Source: Lewinellaceae bacterium
Lineage (GTDB): Bacteria; Bacteroidota; Bacteroidia; Chitinophagales; Saprospiraceae
DNA length: 64,000 bases
Assembly: GCA_020636275.1 (NCBI GenBank)
Contig: JACJYD010000002.1
Span: forward strand, 744,001 to 808,000
Reading direction: 5' to 3'
Positions 35,531-45,000 of this stretch are shown piece by piece; the stretch's first letter is position 1, and each line of letters opens with the position of its first letter. The notes under the pieces were generated by a model. The model saw nothing but the letters and a program-made list of their open reading frames with translations. It ran no database searches and had not been told where the DNA came from. The translations under genes were made by a program, and so were the position numbers.

Positions 35531-38380
35531 TCATTCCTGACCTATCGTGTAGCTCAATCCTAAGGAGAAGGATCTTCCCGGCATGCGGCCCTGGAAGATA
35601 TAGTCGATATCCCGGTAGGTCTGCGTTTCGCGGAACTGCGAATCCAGGATGTTATTTACGGCGAAACTGGCGGAGAACCCTTTGGCGATCCGCTGGGAGA
35701 TTTTGAAATCCAGCCCGTGGAAGGGTTGCTCATACACATCGGGCGTTCCGATCAGGGAAACCACTTTCAGACGCGGGCCCTGTACGTTGTAGCTCAGGTT
35801 GGCGCGGGTACCCGATTCGCGGTTGATATACTGGAGGAATCCGTTTACGATGTATGGGGACTGGTTGAACAGCGGACGCGTACTCGACGCATTCGGGTCC
35901 AGCTTTTGGCGGGCAGCCAATTCGTTGGCGGGAATGTCGACCTGAGAATACACATACGTGAGGTTCGTCCCGATGCTGAAATCGCGAAGGGCGGGAATGA
36001 ATTCCAGGCTCTTTTGGATCTCAAATTCCAGACCGTATGCCGAACCGTTGGATACGTTTTGGTATTGCCACTCCTTGTTGGGCGCCATCGGGGAGAACAC
36101 CAATTCGATCGGGTTTTGGAATGACTTGTAGAAAAAGCTCAGCGAGATTACCTGGCCCGGACGGAAGAAGTACTCCCAACGGAAATCGATGTTGTCGATC
36201 AGGGTGCGCTGCAGATTCGGGTTACCGATGATGATGGCGTTGTTCACTACGTCAAAAAGAGCGATCGGAGCCACCTCGCGGAATGTCGGACGGGCGATGG
36301 TCCGGCTGTAAGAACCGCGAATATTCATCTTTTCTTTCATGACCTCATAGATCAGGGCAGCCGAAGGCAGCGGATCGATCGCATTGATCAATTTGCTGTC
36401 GTTCAGCTTTTTGGCCGGATCGAAGCTGGTGAAATACAGGTCTGTTTTCTCCATCCGAACGCCGAAAATGCTCTTCAGCCGCTGGCTCAGGGGCAGTTCG
36501 GTCATGGCATAGGCGCCGAAGATGTTGATCCGGGAGTCGTATTGGTTGCGGGCTTCCGAAAAGTCCTGGATAAATATCCCTTGCGTATTGACCTGCTCTT
36601 CGTTCCAGGTCCAGACGTTATTGGCGGTGACATAGTCGTCAAAGTTCCCCACATTGCCTGCGTTGGGGTTCATATAGCGGTAAAGGGTATCGCGGAATTC
36701 CCGGTTCTTGTTCAGGAAGGAACCACCAAACTTGATGGATGCGCTTTCCCCGCTCCATTGGCGGAAGAAATAGCTCAGGTCGACGTTGTTGTCCCAGTTC
36801 GACTCGTTCATGCTCCGGCGGAAACGGGTCGGAGGAATGTCCTCTGCCGGGTCGATAATGGGGGTAGGTACTCCACTGATCGTATCGACAAAGTTGTTGA
36901 CGAAACGAAGGTCGGGCTGCAGCATTTGGGACAGGGTATAGGAGGAAGACCATTTGGCCTTAACCCGGTTATCGCCGAATACATGGCTTCCAAGCAGCTG
37001 CGCCGAACTCAACGCGCGTTGCTCGTAGGCCAGGGTGCGCTCCTGGTAGGCGCCGTTGATGGACGATCCGAAAACGCGACCCTCCTGGTAACGGGCGTCG
37101 GATTGTCCGGACTGGTTGCGGATCAGGTTGAGGGTCACTTTGTTCGAGTTGTTGAATTTCATCGAACCGCTGACCATTCCCCCGAGCAGAACTGCATTGG
37201 AATAACGGTTGTCGCTGAGCAGGCGCTCGGTGTTCAACGCCTCCGGAAGACCGGAAGGCGAAATGTTTTTGTAGCGTCCGGTGGTACCGTTGGCATATCC
37301 GGAATAGCTGTGGTCGTAGGTCAAACTGGCGATGTAGCCGAAGATACCGCTGCCGAGTTTGGTTTGATTACCCAGGGAGAGCGAGAAATTGTGATCGGCG
37401 ATCGGCGCTTTGGTGGTTGGCGTCAGAATATTGTTCAGCCCCAATGTGGCGTTCGTCACCTGGCCGGCCGGAGCGAAGTTGCCCTGGTTGGAAGCAATGA
37501 TCACCTCTGTGGGACTTGGCAGTCCCTGGATCTGTTGGGGAAAGTCCCGGGTTCCGTTGTCGAAACCCAGCCAATCGGTCGAACTGCCCTGGTAGGTCAG
37601 GAAGTTTTTGTTAAAATTCGAATTGGGATTATACCCGGTTCCTACCCGTACCTGGAACATAAATGCTTCCGGGAAGTCTTTGGTGCTGATGTCGATCAGC
37701 CCGCCGCTGAAGTCTCCGGGCAGGTTGGGGGTAAAATTCTTGTAAACGATGATATTGTCGATCAGATTGGAGGGAAAAAGGTCCATCTGCACCGTATTCT
37801 TGTCGGGGTCCAGCCCGGGTATATTGGATCCGTTGAGCGTGGTCTTGCTGTAGCGATCACCTAGTCCGCGGACGTAGACGTATTTGCCGCCTTCAACCGA
37901 AAGGCCGGTCACCCGGCGGAGCGCTGCGGCCGCTGTGCCATCCCCGCGGAGGTTAAAGGCCTGGTTGGATATTCCGTCGATGGTGTTGATCCCTTTGCGC
38001 TGAAGGGTCTGGATCGCGGTCTCCGTGTTTTGGGTGGCGCGGGCCGTTACGACCACCGTTGCGATCTCCACCAATTCTTCCGACAGGCGGACTTCCCCCA
38101 AAAGGGTTACTTCTCCGGCTTTTACTTCTACATCCGTTACCGTTTTGGTGGCAAAGGATACGTAGGAGAACTGCAGGGTATGAACGCCGACCGGCAATTC
38201 AAGGGTGAAAGAACCGTCGAGGTCCGTGACCGTTCCGGTGCCGGTATCTTCCAGTAAAACGGTTGCACCGATCAATTCCATTCCGGAAGCATCATCGATC
38301 ACGGTGCCCCGTACGGTACCGACCTGTGCCGCCAAAGCACCGGCCAACAAAACGATAAAGAAAGTGAAAAGGGATCTCAT
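35531..38380 (-). CDS. TonB-dependent receptor paired with a beta-helix lipoprotein
   Basis: This 949-residue protein begins with a signal peptide (LFTFFIVLLAGALAAQ). A carboxypeptidase-regulatory-like domain (GTVRGTVIDDASGMELIGAT) is at 20-100. A plug follows with VYVRGLGDRYSKTTLNGSNI and PGDFSGGLIDISTKDFPE, a signature of one TonB-receptor subgroup. A barrel ends in SLGLSYTIGQE. The lipoprotein gene lies upstream on the same strand, 133 bases away with a hairpin between, so the two probably form a receptor/lipoprotein import pair analogous to, but not homologous with, SusCD. The ligand is unknown. Confidence 0.9.
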   Translation of the reverse strand: MRSLFTFFIVLLAGALAAQVGTVRGTVIDDASGMELIGATVLLEDTGTGTVTDLDGSFTLELPVGVHTLQFSYVSFATKTVTDVEVKAGEVTLLGEVRLSEELVEIATVVVTARATQNTETAIQTLQRKGINTIDGISNQAFNLRGDGTAAAALRRVTGLSVEGGKYVYVRGLGDRYSKTTLNGSNIPGLDPDKNTVQMDLFPSNLIDNIIVYKNFTPNLPGDFSGGLIDISTKDFPEAFMFQVRVGTGYNPNSNFNKNFLTYQGSSTDWLGFDNGTRDFPQQIQGLPSPTEVIIASNQGNFAPAGQVTNATLGLNNILTPTTKAPIADHNFSLSLGNQTKLGSGIFGYIASLTYDHSYSGYANGTTGRYKNISPSGLPEALNTERLLSDNRYSNAVLLGGMVSGSMKFNNSNKVTLNLIRNQSGQSDARYQEGRVFGSSINGAYQERTLAYEQRALSSAQLLGSHVFGDNRVKAKWSSSYTLSQMLQPDLRFVNNFVDTISGVPTPIIDPAEDIPPTRFRRSMNESNWDNNVDLSYFFRQWSGESASIKFGGSFLNKNREFRDTLYRYMNPNAGNVGNFDDYVTANNVWTWNEEQVNTQGIFIQDFSEARNQYDSRINIFGAYAMTELPLSQRLKSIFGVRMEKTDLYFTSFDPAKKLNDSKLINAIDPLPSAALIYEVMKEKMNIRGSYSRTIARPTFREVAPIALFDVVNNAIIIGNPNLQRTLIDNIDFRWEYFFRPGQVISLSFFYKSFQNPIELVFSPMAPNKEWQYQNVSNGSAYGLEFEIQKSLEFIPALRDFSIGTNLTYVYSQVDIPANELAARQKLDPNASSTRPLFNQSPYIVNGFLQYINRESGTRANLSYNVQGPRLKVVSLIGTPDVYEQPFHGLDFKISQRIAKGFSASFAVNNILDSQFRETQTYRDIDYIFQGRMPGRSFSLGLSYTIGQE

Positions 38381-38452
38381 AGAAATTTGCTTATTATGAA
38401 CTAAAAATCAGTAAGTGAATTGACAATTATTGCTGCTTTTACACGAGAAAGA

Positions 38453-38480
38453 GCATCCTTCGAAAATTTCCGAAGGATGC
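38453..38480 (-). terminator. Hairpin between lipoprotein and receptor genes
   Basis: GCATCCTTCG (38453-38462) pairs perfectly with CGAAGGATGC (38471-38480) around an 8-base loop. On the minus strand it is followed by CTCTTTCTCG. It may partly stop the lipoprotein transcript and so set a higher level of lipoprotein than receptor. Confidence 0.6.
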
Positions 38481-38513
38481 CCTCACAATTATTTGAGAAT
38501 GGATATATCGCTT

Positions 38514-39944
38514 TTACAGTTCATCTTCTATACGGGCCCAACCTTTTGTCCAGCGGTCGGTACCCGGCGCAAAAGCGCCTTTGTAGTTGGTATTGGTGAA
38601 AAAAGGATCGCTGGTCGTGGAGAACGGACCGTTAGCGGCGTCGTTTGAAGCGCCATAGTTGGCGTCAACCGGTGCATCGGTAGCGATCACATTGCCCTTG
38701 CCGGCAAAATAAGTGTCAGCATCCGTCTGTGCATTGGCGGGCAGGGTAACGCCGTCGCCTTCGGCACGGATCACAAAGTCACTGGCAGCCACGTCGAACA
38801 AGATATTGTTCTCAAACTTCAGATTGCCGTTTTGCCATTGGTTGTAGGAGCACTGACCGTCGAGGTATTCGATGTCCACGCCGCGGCCGTAACCCCAGAA
38901 AATGGAGTTATGGTATTCACCACCGGCGTTGTCGCGGAAGGTCACCGCGCGCTTGCCGTTTGCCGAACCCGAACCGCGGTAGGAGGCATTGTAGATAACG
39001 GGCGTTGCATAAGGCATGCCGTCTTCCGGGTTGGTACCGCCATCGTGCTCGCCGCCGCGGTCGGCATCGCCATCCTGGTATACGAACCAGAATTGGCCTT
39101 TTCCGCGCCATCCTTCGTCGTAGTCCATACCGTCGTCGCCGCAGAATGCGGAAACCAGGTGCTTGGTTTGGACCGTGCCGCCGAAGTATTCGAAACCATC
39201 GTCAGCGTTGGCGAAAACTTCTACATAATCGATCGTCGTACCGCTACCGACACCACCCAGCGACAAGCCGTTGATCTCGTTACCGGCGCCGATGTCGGTG
39301 CCGCCGTGACGGATGGAAATATATTTCAGGATACCGGAATTATCAGCATCATCCGAGCCGCCGTACAAACCGCGCGGTTCCGTCGTCGGGATCCCTTCGA
39401 TAGAGGTTTCGCCCGGCGTGGAGTTCAGCCCGGCTTTACCCAGCAGGATCAGACCGCCCCACAGACCTCTCGTCGAGGGCGACAAACCGCCTCCCGAGCA
39501 GTACGAACCGTCCGGCTTGCGGAAAACCGGGTCTGCTTCGGAGGTTAAAATGATCGGATCTGCAGCCGTACCTTCTGCAATGATACGACCACCGCGAGCT
39601 ACGATAAGCGCCGAGGCTTTCTCGCCCTGGCCGGATTTTCCCTTGATCACCGTACCCGGCTCGATCGTCAGGGTCTGACCTTCATTTACAAATACAAAGC
39701 CGTTCAAAACCCAGGCCTTGTCGGCCGTCCAGGTCATCGTACCGGTACCTTCTCCACGATCCGTTACCGTAATGATCTTAGCGGTCACGTCAGCAGCGTC
39801 GTCACAGGTCAGGCTGTAGGTCGATTCTTCAAAAAGGGTGGAGTTATCAACAGGCGGATCTACCGGATCGTCGCCACAAGCTGTAAAAGTGGCGATGGCC
39901 AAAACTGGTAAAAGCAAAAGCAGCAAAAATTTGAAGTTTCTCAT
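38514..39944 (-). CDS. Surface lipoprotein with beta-helix-like repeats
   Basis: This 476-residue protein has a lipobox (ATFTAC, Cys23). Residues 75-130 contain GFVFVNEGQTLTIEPGTVIKG and ALIVARGGRIIAEGTAADPI, typical of a right-handed parallel beta-helix common in Bacteroidota surface proteins. Later parts are rich in Asp, Gly and Asn (DADNSGILKYISIRHGG, DDGFEYFGGT, DGDADRGGEHDGG) and may bind calcium. It is transcribed ahead of a TonB receptor, which suggests a ligand-capture partner on the outer membrane. The ligand is unknown. Confidence 0.82.
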   Translation of the reverse strand: MRNFKFLLLLLLPVLAIATFTACGDDPVDPPVDNSTLFEESTYSLTCDDAADVTAKIITVTDRGEGTGTMTWTADKAWVLNGFVFVNEGQTLTIEPGTVIKGKSGQGEKASALIVARGGRIIAEGTAADPIILTSEADPVFRKPDGSYCSGGGLSPSTRGLWGGLILLGKAGLNSTPGETSIEGIPTTEPRGLYGGSDDADNSGILKYISIRHGGTDIGAGNEINGLSLGGVGSGTTIDYVEVFANADDGFEYFGGTVQTKHLVSAFCGDDGMDYDEGWRGKGQFWFVYQDGDADRGGEHDGGTNPEDGMPYATPVIYNASYRGSGSANGKRAVTFRDNAGGEYHNSIFWGYGRGVDIEYLDGQCSYNQWQNGNLKFENNILFDVAASDFVIRAEGDGVTLPANAQTDADTYFAGKGNVIATDAPVDANYGASNDAANGPFSTTSDPFFTNTNYKGAFAPGTDRWTKGWARIEDEL

Positions 39945-40147
39945 TCTTCTTTTTTTAATTTCTGATTATTAATTCGCAAAAGCTGTCGCAAAGGAAGCTA
40001 CTTTGATTTAACCGTATGTTAGACCCTTATTAAGTTTTGGTAAAGAATGTTAAGCCTGGGTAAACAAATTCCTGTCTGTCCCGGACCGGCAACACGCATT
40101 TGTAATTAAAATGATCCGGGATCAAACCATTTCCAAAAAACCTTTCG

Positions 40148-40155
40148 TACCTTTG
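40148..40155 (+). promoter_or_regulatory. Possible -7 element of the pyrG promoter
   Basis: TACCTTTG fits TAnnTTTG, 57 bases before the pyrG ATG. A -33 TTTG at the proper distance was not found. Confidence 0.45.
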
Positions 40156-40211
40156 AGTCCCGTAACAGAGCTATCGGAAGGGGAGTTCCTCCCTCCAAAA
40201 TCAGGCATCCT

Positions 40212-41832
40212 ATGAGTAAATATATCTTCGTTACGGGTGGTGTTTCCTCCTCTCTTGGTAAAGGCATCATCTCGGCTTCCCTGGCCAAGTTGCTTCAGGC
40301 ACGCGGCTTCTCAGCCACCATCCAGAAATTTGATCCTTACATCAATGTCGACCCGGGAACGCTCAACCCCTATGAACACGGCGAATGCTACGTCACCGAT
40401 GACGGCGCTGAAACCGACCTCGACCTTGGGCACTACGAGCGCTTTCTCAACATCTCAACCTCTCAGGCCAATAACGTGACAACAGGCCGGATCTACCAGA
40501 CTGTCATCAACAAGGAAAGATCCGGCGATTACCTCGGTAAAACCGTCCAGGTGATCCCGCATATTACGGATGAGATCAAACGGCGCGTCCAGTTGCTGGG
40601 CGCCACCAATGATTATGACATCATCATCACCGAGCTCGGCGGTACGGTCGGCGATATCGAAAGCCTGCCCTACCTCGAATCCGTCCGCCAGCTGCGCTGG
40701 GAACTTGGGACCGACAATTGCCTGGTCATCCACCTGACCCTGATCCCTTACCTCAGCGCGGCCAAAGAGCTCAAAACCAAACCGACACAGCACTCCGTCA
40801 AGGAATTGCTCAATACCGGCATCCAACCCGATATCCTGGTCTGCCGCTCCGAATACCCGCTCAGCATGGATATCCGCCGCAAACTGGCGCTCTTTTGCAA
40901 TGTCGACGTAGGGTCCGTCATCGAAGCCATCGACGCGGAAACCATCTACGACGTACCCATGCTCATGCTCAAGGAAAAGCTGGACACAGTGGTCATCAGC
41001 AAACTCCGCCTCCTGGATCGCCGCGAGCCGGATATGAGCGCCTGGAAGAACTTCCTCGGCAAACTCAAAAACCCGACCCGGGAAGTCCGCATCGGCCTGG
41101 TCGGCAAATACAACGAACTCCAGGATGCCTACAAATCCATCCACGAGTCTTTTGTCCATGCCGGCGCCGTTAACGAATGCCGGGTGGAAGTGGTCCTGAT
41201 CCACCTGAGCAGTTGGAAACCGACTTTGAATCGGTGGCCAGCGCATCAAAGGGCTGGATGGAGTCCTGGTAGCCCCCGGGTTCGGCGAACGGGGGATCGA
41301 AGGCAAGATCAAGGCCATCCGCTTTGTGCGGGAAAAGAAGATCCCCTTCTTCGGCATCTGCCTCGGCATGCAATGCGCAGTCGTGGAATTTGCCCGCAAC
41401 GTGCTGGGATTGGAAAATGCCTCTTCCACAGAGGTATCGCCCAAAACCCCATACCCGGTGATCGATATGATGCCCGAGCAAAAGAAGATCAAGGCGAAAG
41501 GCGGTACCATGCGCCTGGGGGCCTACGATTGCGAGATCAAAAAGCAAACCCTGGCAGCCCGCGCGTATAAAAATACGAAGATCAAGGAGCGCCACCGGCA
41601 TCGTTATGAATTCAATAACGAGTACCTCGAACAGATGGAGAAGAACGGTCTGGTCGCCTCCGGTTTCAATCCCGAGTCGGGACTGGTGGAGATCGTCGAG
41701 CTGAAAGGCCATCCCTGGTTCCTGGGTGTCCAGTTCCACCCCGAACTGAAAAGTACGGTCGAAAATCCGCACCCGCTCTTTGTTTCTTTCGTGCAGGCTT
41801 GTATTGAACACAAGAAATCAATCGCGGAATGA
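40212..41832 (+). pseudogene. pyrG: CTP synthase, interrupted by two one-base frameshifts
   Basis: CTP synthase makes CTP from UTP, ATP and glutamine. The N-terminal synthase domain is intact (YIFVTGGVSSSLGKG, KFDPYINVDPGT, GGTVGDIES). The glutaminase domain continues in another frame (FFGICLGMQCAV with the nucleophile Cys; GVQFHPELKS at the end). The frame changes twice: near 41204, where CACC-TGAG should read CACCCTGAG (H-P-E), and near 41244, where AGCGC-ATC should read AGCGCCATC (S-A-I). With both bases restored the length is 540 residues, normal for the family. The enzyme is normally essential, so sequencing or assembly error in short C-runs is more likely than real decay. Confidence 0.88.
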
Positions 41833-41880
41833 GTTATTATACCTGAAAGCGGGCAAATCCCGCCTCGTGGTGTAATTTTA

Positions 41881-42393
41881 ATGGGCATGAAAAACTGGAA
41901 AGCATATTGTTTACTGGGTGTAGTGCTGCTAATGCAGAGCTGCTATTCATTCCGGGGTATCTCGATCGATCCCGCGATCACGACCTTTTATGTGGCGCCG
42001 TTTGAAAACCGTTCGCCCAACGCTACTCCCACACTGGCGCCCGATTTTACGGAATTGCTCAAGGACAAGATCCGAAACGAATCGCGCCTGGTCTTCACCG
42101 ATACCGATCCCGACGTGGAGTTTGTCGGCGCGATCACGACCTTCAACGTAACCTCCGAAGCGCCCCAGCCCGGCGAACAGGTCTCCTTCAACCGACTGAC
42201 CATCGGGGTTTCCGTCGACTACATCAACAACCGCGAATCCGACGAGAAGAAACGCACCACCAAGATCAACAAGAGCTTCTATTCCGAGTTTCCCAGCGAT
42301 CAAAACCTCTTCGACGTGCAGGACGAACTCATCCGCACCATCTCCACCCAGTTGGTGGAAGATGTGTTTACAGCGGCGTTTACGAATTGGTAA
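41881..42393 (+). CDS. lptE: LptE-family LPS-assembly lipoprotein
   Basis: The 170-residue protein has a lipobox (LLMQSC, Cys21; a second start at 41887 is possible). The sequence YSFRGISIDPAITTFYVAPF, then NATPTLAPDFTELLKDKI, matches the LptE family of Bacteroidota. LptE plugs the LptD barrel that inserts lipopolysaccharide into the outer membrane. The last codon and stop (TGG TAA) belong to the first word of the repeat at 42388. It follows pyrG by 48 bases. Confidence 0.88.
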   Translation: MGMKNWKAYCLLGVVLLMQSCYSFRGISIDPAITTFYVAPFENRSPNATPTLAPDFTELLKDKIRNESRLVFTDTDPDVEFVGAITTFNVTSEAPQPGEQVSFNRLTIGVSVDYINNRESDEKKRTTKINKSFYSEFPSDQNLFDVQDELIRTISTQLVEDVFTAAFTNW

Positions 42394-42427
42394 CTGGAAA
42401 CTGGTAACTGGAAACTGGTGGTGGGTA
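42388..42427. repeat. Left arm of repeat bracketing the four-helix-bundle gene
   Basis: Words GGTAACTGGAAACTGG repeat here. They provide the last Trp codon and stop of lptE. Their reverse-complement-like partners (CCAGTCACCAATCACC) lie at 42880-42925. Confidence 0.8.
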
Positions 42428-42450
42428 ATAAAACAAGTAAACTTGAAGCT

Positions 42451-42882
42451 ATGGAAATAATTGAAAGTGGGGTATTGGAGGAGCCCAGGCAATTCTATTC
42501 CAATGAAAACTCAAAGGGGTTCTATCAATTGGATGCCTGGAAAAAGGCCCATGAATTTGTACTCTTGGTTTATGAAAAAACGGGGAGATTCCCGGGAGAA
42601 GAAAAATTTGGATTAACGAATCAATTCCGAAGAGCGGCGGTTTCAATCGCAGCAAATATTGCAGAAGGTTCCGGAAAAAACTCCACCAAAGATTTTATTC
42701 GGTATCTAATAATTGCCAGAGGTTCTGTTGAGGAATGCCAATATTACCTGATCCTTTCCAAAGATCTCCATTATTTCTCATCAGATGAATTTTCTCATCT
42801 GAAAGCAATACTGGATAGTACCGGAAGGCTAATAAATGGGTTGATCAAATTCCTCCAAAAAAAAATTTCAAACACCAAATAA
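42451..42882 (+). CDS. Four-helix-bundle protein (23S rRNA IVP family)
   Basis: ATG at 42451 gives 143 residues; a GTG at 42418, within the repeat arm, would extend it by 11. The core GFYQLDAWKKAHEFVLLVYE, then LTNQFRRAAVSIAANIAEGS, KDFIRYLIIARGSVEECQYY and LILSKDLHYF, is typical of this family. The family is known from proteins encoded in intervening sequences of bacterial 23S rRNA and from the DGR accessory protein Avd; the bundle forms a basic pentamer-like barrel that binds nucleic acid. No rRNA or reverse transcriptase is nearby. The gene is bracketed by inverted word repeats, and its stop TAA lies in the right arm. Confidence 0.9.
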   Translation: MEIIESGVLEEPRQFYSNENSKGFYQLDAWKKAHEFVLLVYEKTGRFPGEEKFGLTNQFRRAAVSIAANIAEGSGKNSTKDFIRYLIIARGSVEECQYYLILSKDLHYFSSDEFSHLKAILDSTGRLINGLIKFLQKKISNTK

Positions 42883-42925
42883 CCAGTCACCAATCACCAA
42901 TCACCAATCACCAGTCACCAATCAC
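42880..42925. repeat. Right arm of repeat bracketing the four-helix-bundle gene
   Basis: About six copies of CCA(A/G)TCA occur here. They start at the stop of the four-helix-bundle gene and also encode the last residues (Val-Ile-Gly-Asp-Trp-stop) of the convergent acetoacetyl-CoA synthetase gene. They can pair imperfectly with the left arm. Confidence 0.8.
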
Positions 42926-44872
42926 AAAAAACACCAAAGCTTCCGGATTCCGCATCGAATCCACATTCGCGGCTTTCTCCACCGGTATCCCCATCAGGAT
43001 CTTCTTTACCGGCGTCTCCATCTTCTTGCCGCTGATGGTGTACGGGATATCGGGCGCGGGAATGACCTTGTCGGGAACGTGCCGGGGGGAGCACTGCGCA
43101 CGCAATTCTTTGGATAGGCGTTTGACAAGGTCTTCGTTGAGTTCATGCCCTTCGTTCATCACGACGAATAAGGGCATAAAATGATCGCCATTGGGTTGTT
43201 CGATATTGACGATCAGGCTATCCTTGATCTCGGGGAAGGTATCGATAACGCGATAGATCTCGGCAGTGCCGATCCGGACCCCGTGCCGGTTGAGGGTGGC
43301 GTCCGATCGACCCAGCATCACGAGCGAACCCCGGGAGGTGACCACCACCCAGTCGCCGTGCCGCCAGACCCCCTTGTAATCCTCGAAATAACTCGAACGG
43401 TATCGCTCCCCCTTTGGATCATTCCAAAAGAAAACCGGCATGGAGGGCATGGGGCGGGTGATGACCATTTCACCTACCTCATCGACCAGCTTGTCGCCGG
43501 CCTCGTCCCAGGCTTCCAGGGCGCAGCCCAGCCCCAGGCATTGGATCTCGCCTTCGACGACGGGTTCGAGCGGACAGCCGCCTACAAAAGCGGTGCATAC
43601 GTCGGTGCCCCCGGCCATGGAGCAGAGCCAGAGGTCCTTTTTCACCGCTTCGTAAACCCACTTGAACGCGTCGGGTGGGAGGGGAGAGCCCGTGGAGCCG
43701 ATCGAGCGGAGCACGGAAAGATCGTTGTCTTTTCCGGGATTCAACCCTTGCCGCATGCAGGCGATCAGGAAAGGCGCGCTGGTGCCGAAATGATGGATGC
43801 CCGCTTTTTCCGAAAATTTCCAGAGGACGTTCAGGTTCGGATAACCCGGGTTGCCGTCGTACAACACAATGGTGGCCCCGGCCAGGAAGGAAGCCTGAAC
43901 GAAGTTCCACATCATCCAGCCGGTGGTGGAGAACCAGAAAAAGCGCTCGCCCGGGTGCACGTCATTGTGAAAGGCCAGGTATTTCAAATGCTCCATCAAC
44001 ACGCCTCCCTGGGAGTGGGTGATGGCTTTGGGAATACCGGTCGTGCCCGACGAATACAGTACCCAAATGGGATGGGAAAAGGGAACCGGTTCGAAGCTGA
44101 GCTCCGGGGCATCGGCCCGGAAGGTGTCTTGCCAGGAAACGGCTTTCGGAATATCCCGGACCGCGCAATCCGGATTTAGATAGGGGAGAAGGATGACGTG
44201 CTGAAGGGTGGGCAATTCGGTGACCAACTCTTTGACCACCTCCATTTTTTCAAAAGTCTTACCGCCGTATTGATACCCATCTACGGTGATCAGGACCTTG
44301 GGCTCGATCTGCCGGAAGCGGTCGAGTACGCTGCTGGCCCCGAAATCGGGCGAGCAACTCGACCAGATGGCGCCCAGCGAACAGGTGGCCAGGAACGCAT
44401 AGGTCGCCTCCGGGATATTGGGCAGAAATGCGACCACCCGGTCTCCTTTTTTCACGCCAACCGATTGCAGATGGGCCCGCATGGAAGCCACCTGCTGTGC
44501 CAGTTCCTCCCAGCTGATCTCGATGAGCGACTGCCGTTCCGACTGGAAAATGATGGCCGGATGGGCATCGTTGCGAGCCCGGAAAATATGTTCGGCATAG
44601 TTCAACGTGCTTCCGGTGAACCACTCATAGCCGGGCATTTCATCGCCTTTAAGCACCTGGCTGTAGGGAGAATAGCTTTTTACGGAAAAATATTCCCATA
44701 AACTGCCCCAAAATGCTTCCAGATTTTCTGTCGACCATTTCCAGATGGAGGCGTAGTCTTTGAATGTCAAACCTTTATGCTCCTGAAGCCAATTCATATA
44801 ATGGGCCAACCGGGAATTTTCCCGAAAGGAAGGGGAGGGGGTCCAAAGTACCGGAGGTATTTCTTTGCGCAT
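42908..44872 (-). CDS. aacS: Acetoacetyl-CoA synthetase
   Basis: This 654-residue ANL-superfamily ligase has the acetoacetate-CoA ligase architecture. The N-terminal segments are PVLWTPSP, YASIWKWSTENLEAFWGSLW and MPGYEWFTGSTLNYAEHIF. The ATP-binding P-loop is WVLYSSGTTGIPKAITHSQGG, and W(RH)GDWV and RSDATLNRHGVRIGTAEIYR are the hinge motifs. The catalytic Lys region is SGKKMETPVKKIL. It activates acetoacetate to acetoacetyl-CoA with ATP and CoA, linking ketone bodies or PHB turnover to lipid metabolism. The final ~5 residues come from the adjoining repeat, in place of the usual family end. Confidence 0.93.
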   Translation of the reverse strand: MRKEIPPVLWTPSPSFRENSRLAHYMNWLQEHKGLTFKDYASIWKWSTENLEAFWGSLWEYFSVKSYSPYSQVLKGDEMPGYEWFTGSTLNYAEHIFRARNDAHPAIIFQSERQSLIEISWEELAQQVASMRAHLQSVGVKKGDRVVAFLPNIPEATYAFLATCSLGAIWSSCSPDFGASSVLDRFRQIEPKVLITVDGYQYGGKTFEKMEVVKELVTELPTLQHVILLPYLNPDCAVRDIPKAVSWQDTFRADAPELSFEPVPFSHPIWVLYSSGTTGIPKAITHSQGGVLMEHLKYLAFHNDVHPGERFFWFSTTGWMMWNFVQASFLAGATIVLYDGNPGYPNLNVLWKFSEKAGIHHFGTSAPFLIACMRQGLNPGKDNDLSVLRSIGSTGSPLPPDAFKWVYEAVKKDLWLCSMAGGTDVCTAFVGGCPLEPVVEGEIQCLGLGCALEAWDEAGDKLVDEVGEMVITRPMPSMPVFFWNDPKGERYRSSYFEDYKGVWRHGDWVVVTSRGSLVMLGRSDATLNRHGVRIGTAEIYRVIDTFPEIKDSLIVNIEQPNGDHFMPLFVVMNEGHELNEDLVKRLSKELRAQCSPRHVPDKVIPAPDIPYTISGKKMETPVKKILMGIPVEKAANVDSMRNPEALVFFVIGDW

Positions 44873-45000
44873 AATTTTTTCTTTTCGCCCTAAAATACAA
44901 TTTATCCCCTATTTTTATCACCCGCCTTCGCAACTCGCTGCGCTCGTTGCTTCGGCGAGGCACTGCCCGTTAACCAACAACCCAATAACCCAACAACATT

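Noticed and set aside
42451..42882. Intervening sequence within a 23S rRNA gene
   Set aside because: The family fits, but the flanks are lptE and aacS; no rRNA sequence is present.
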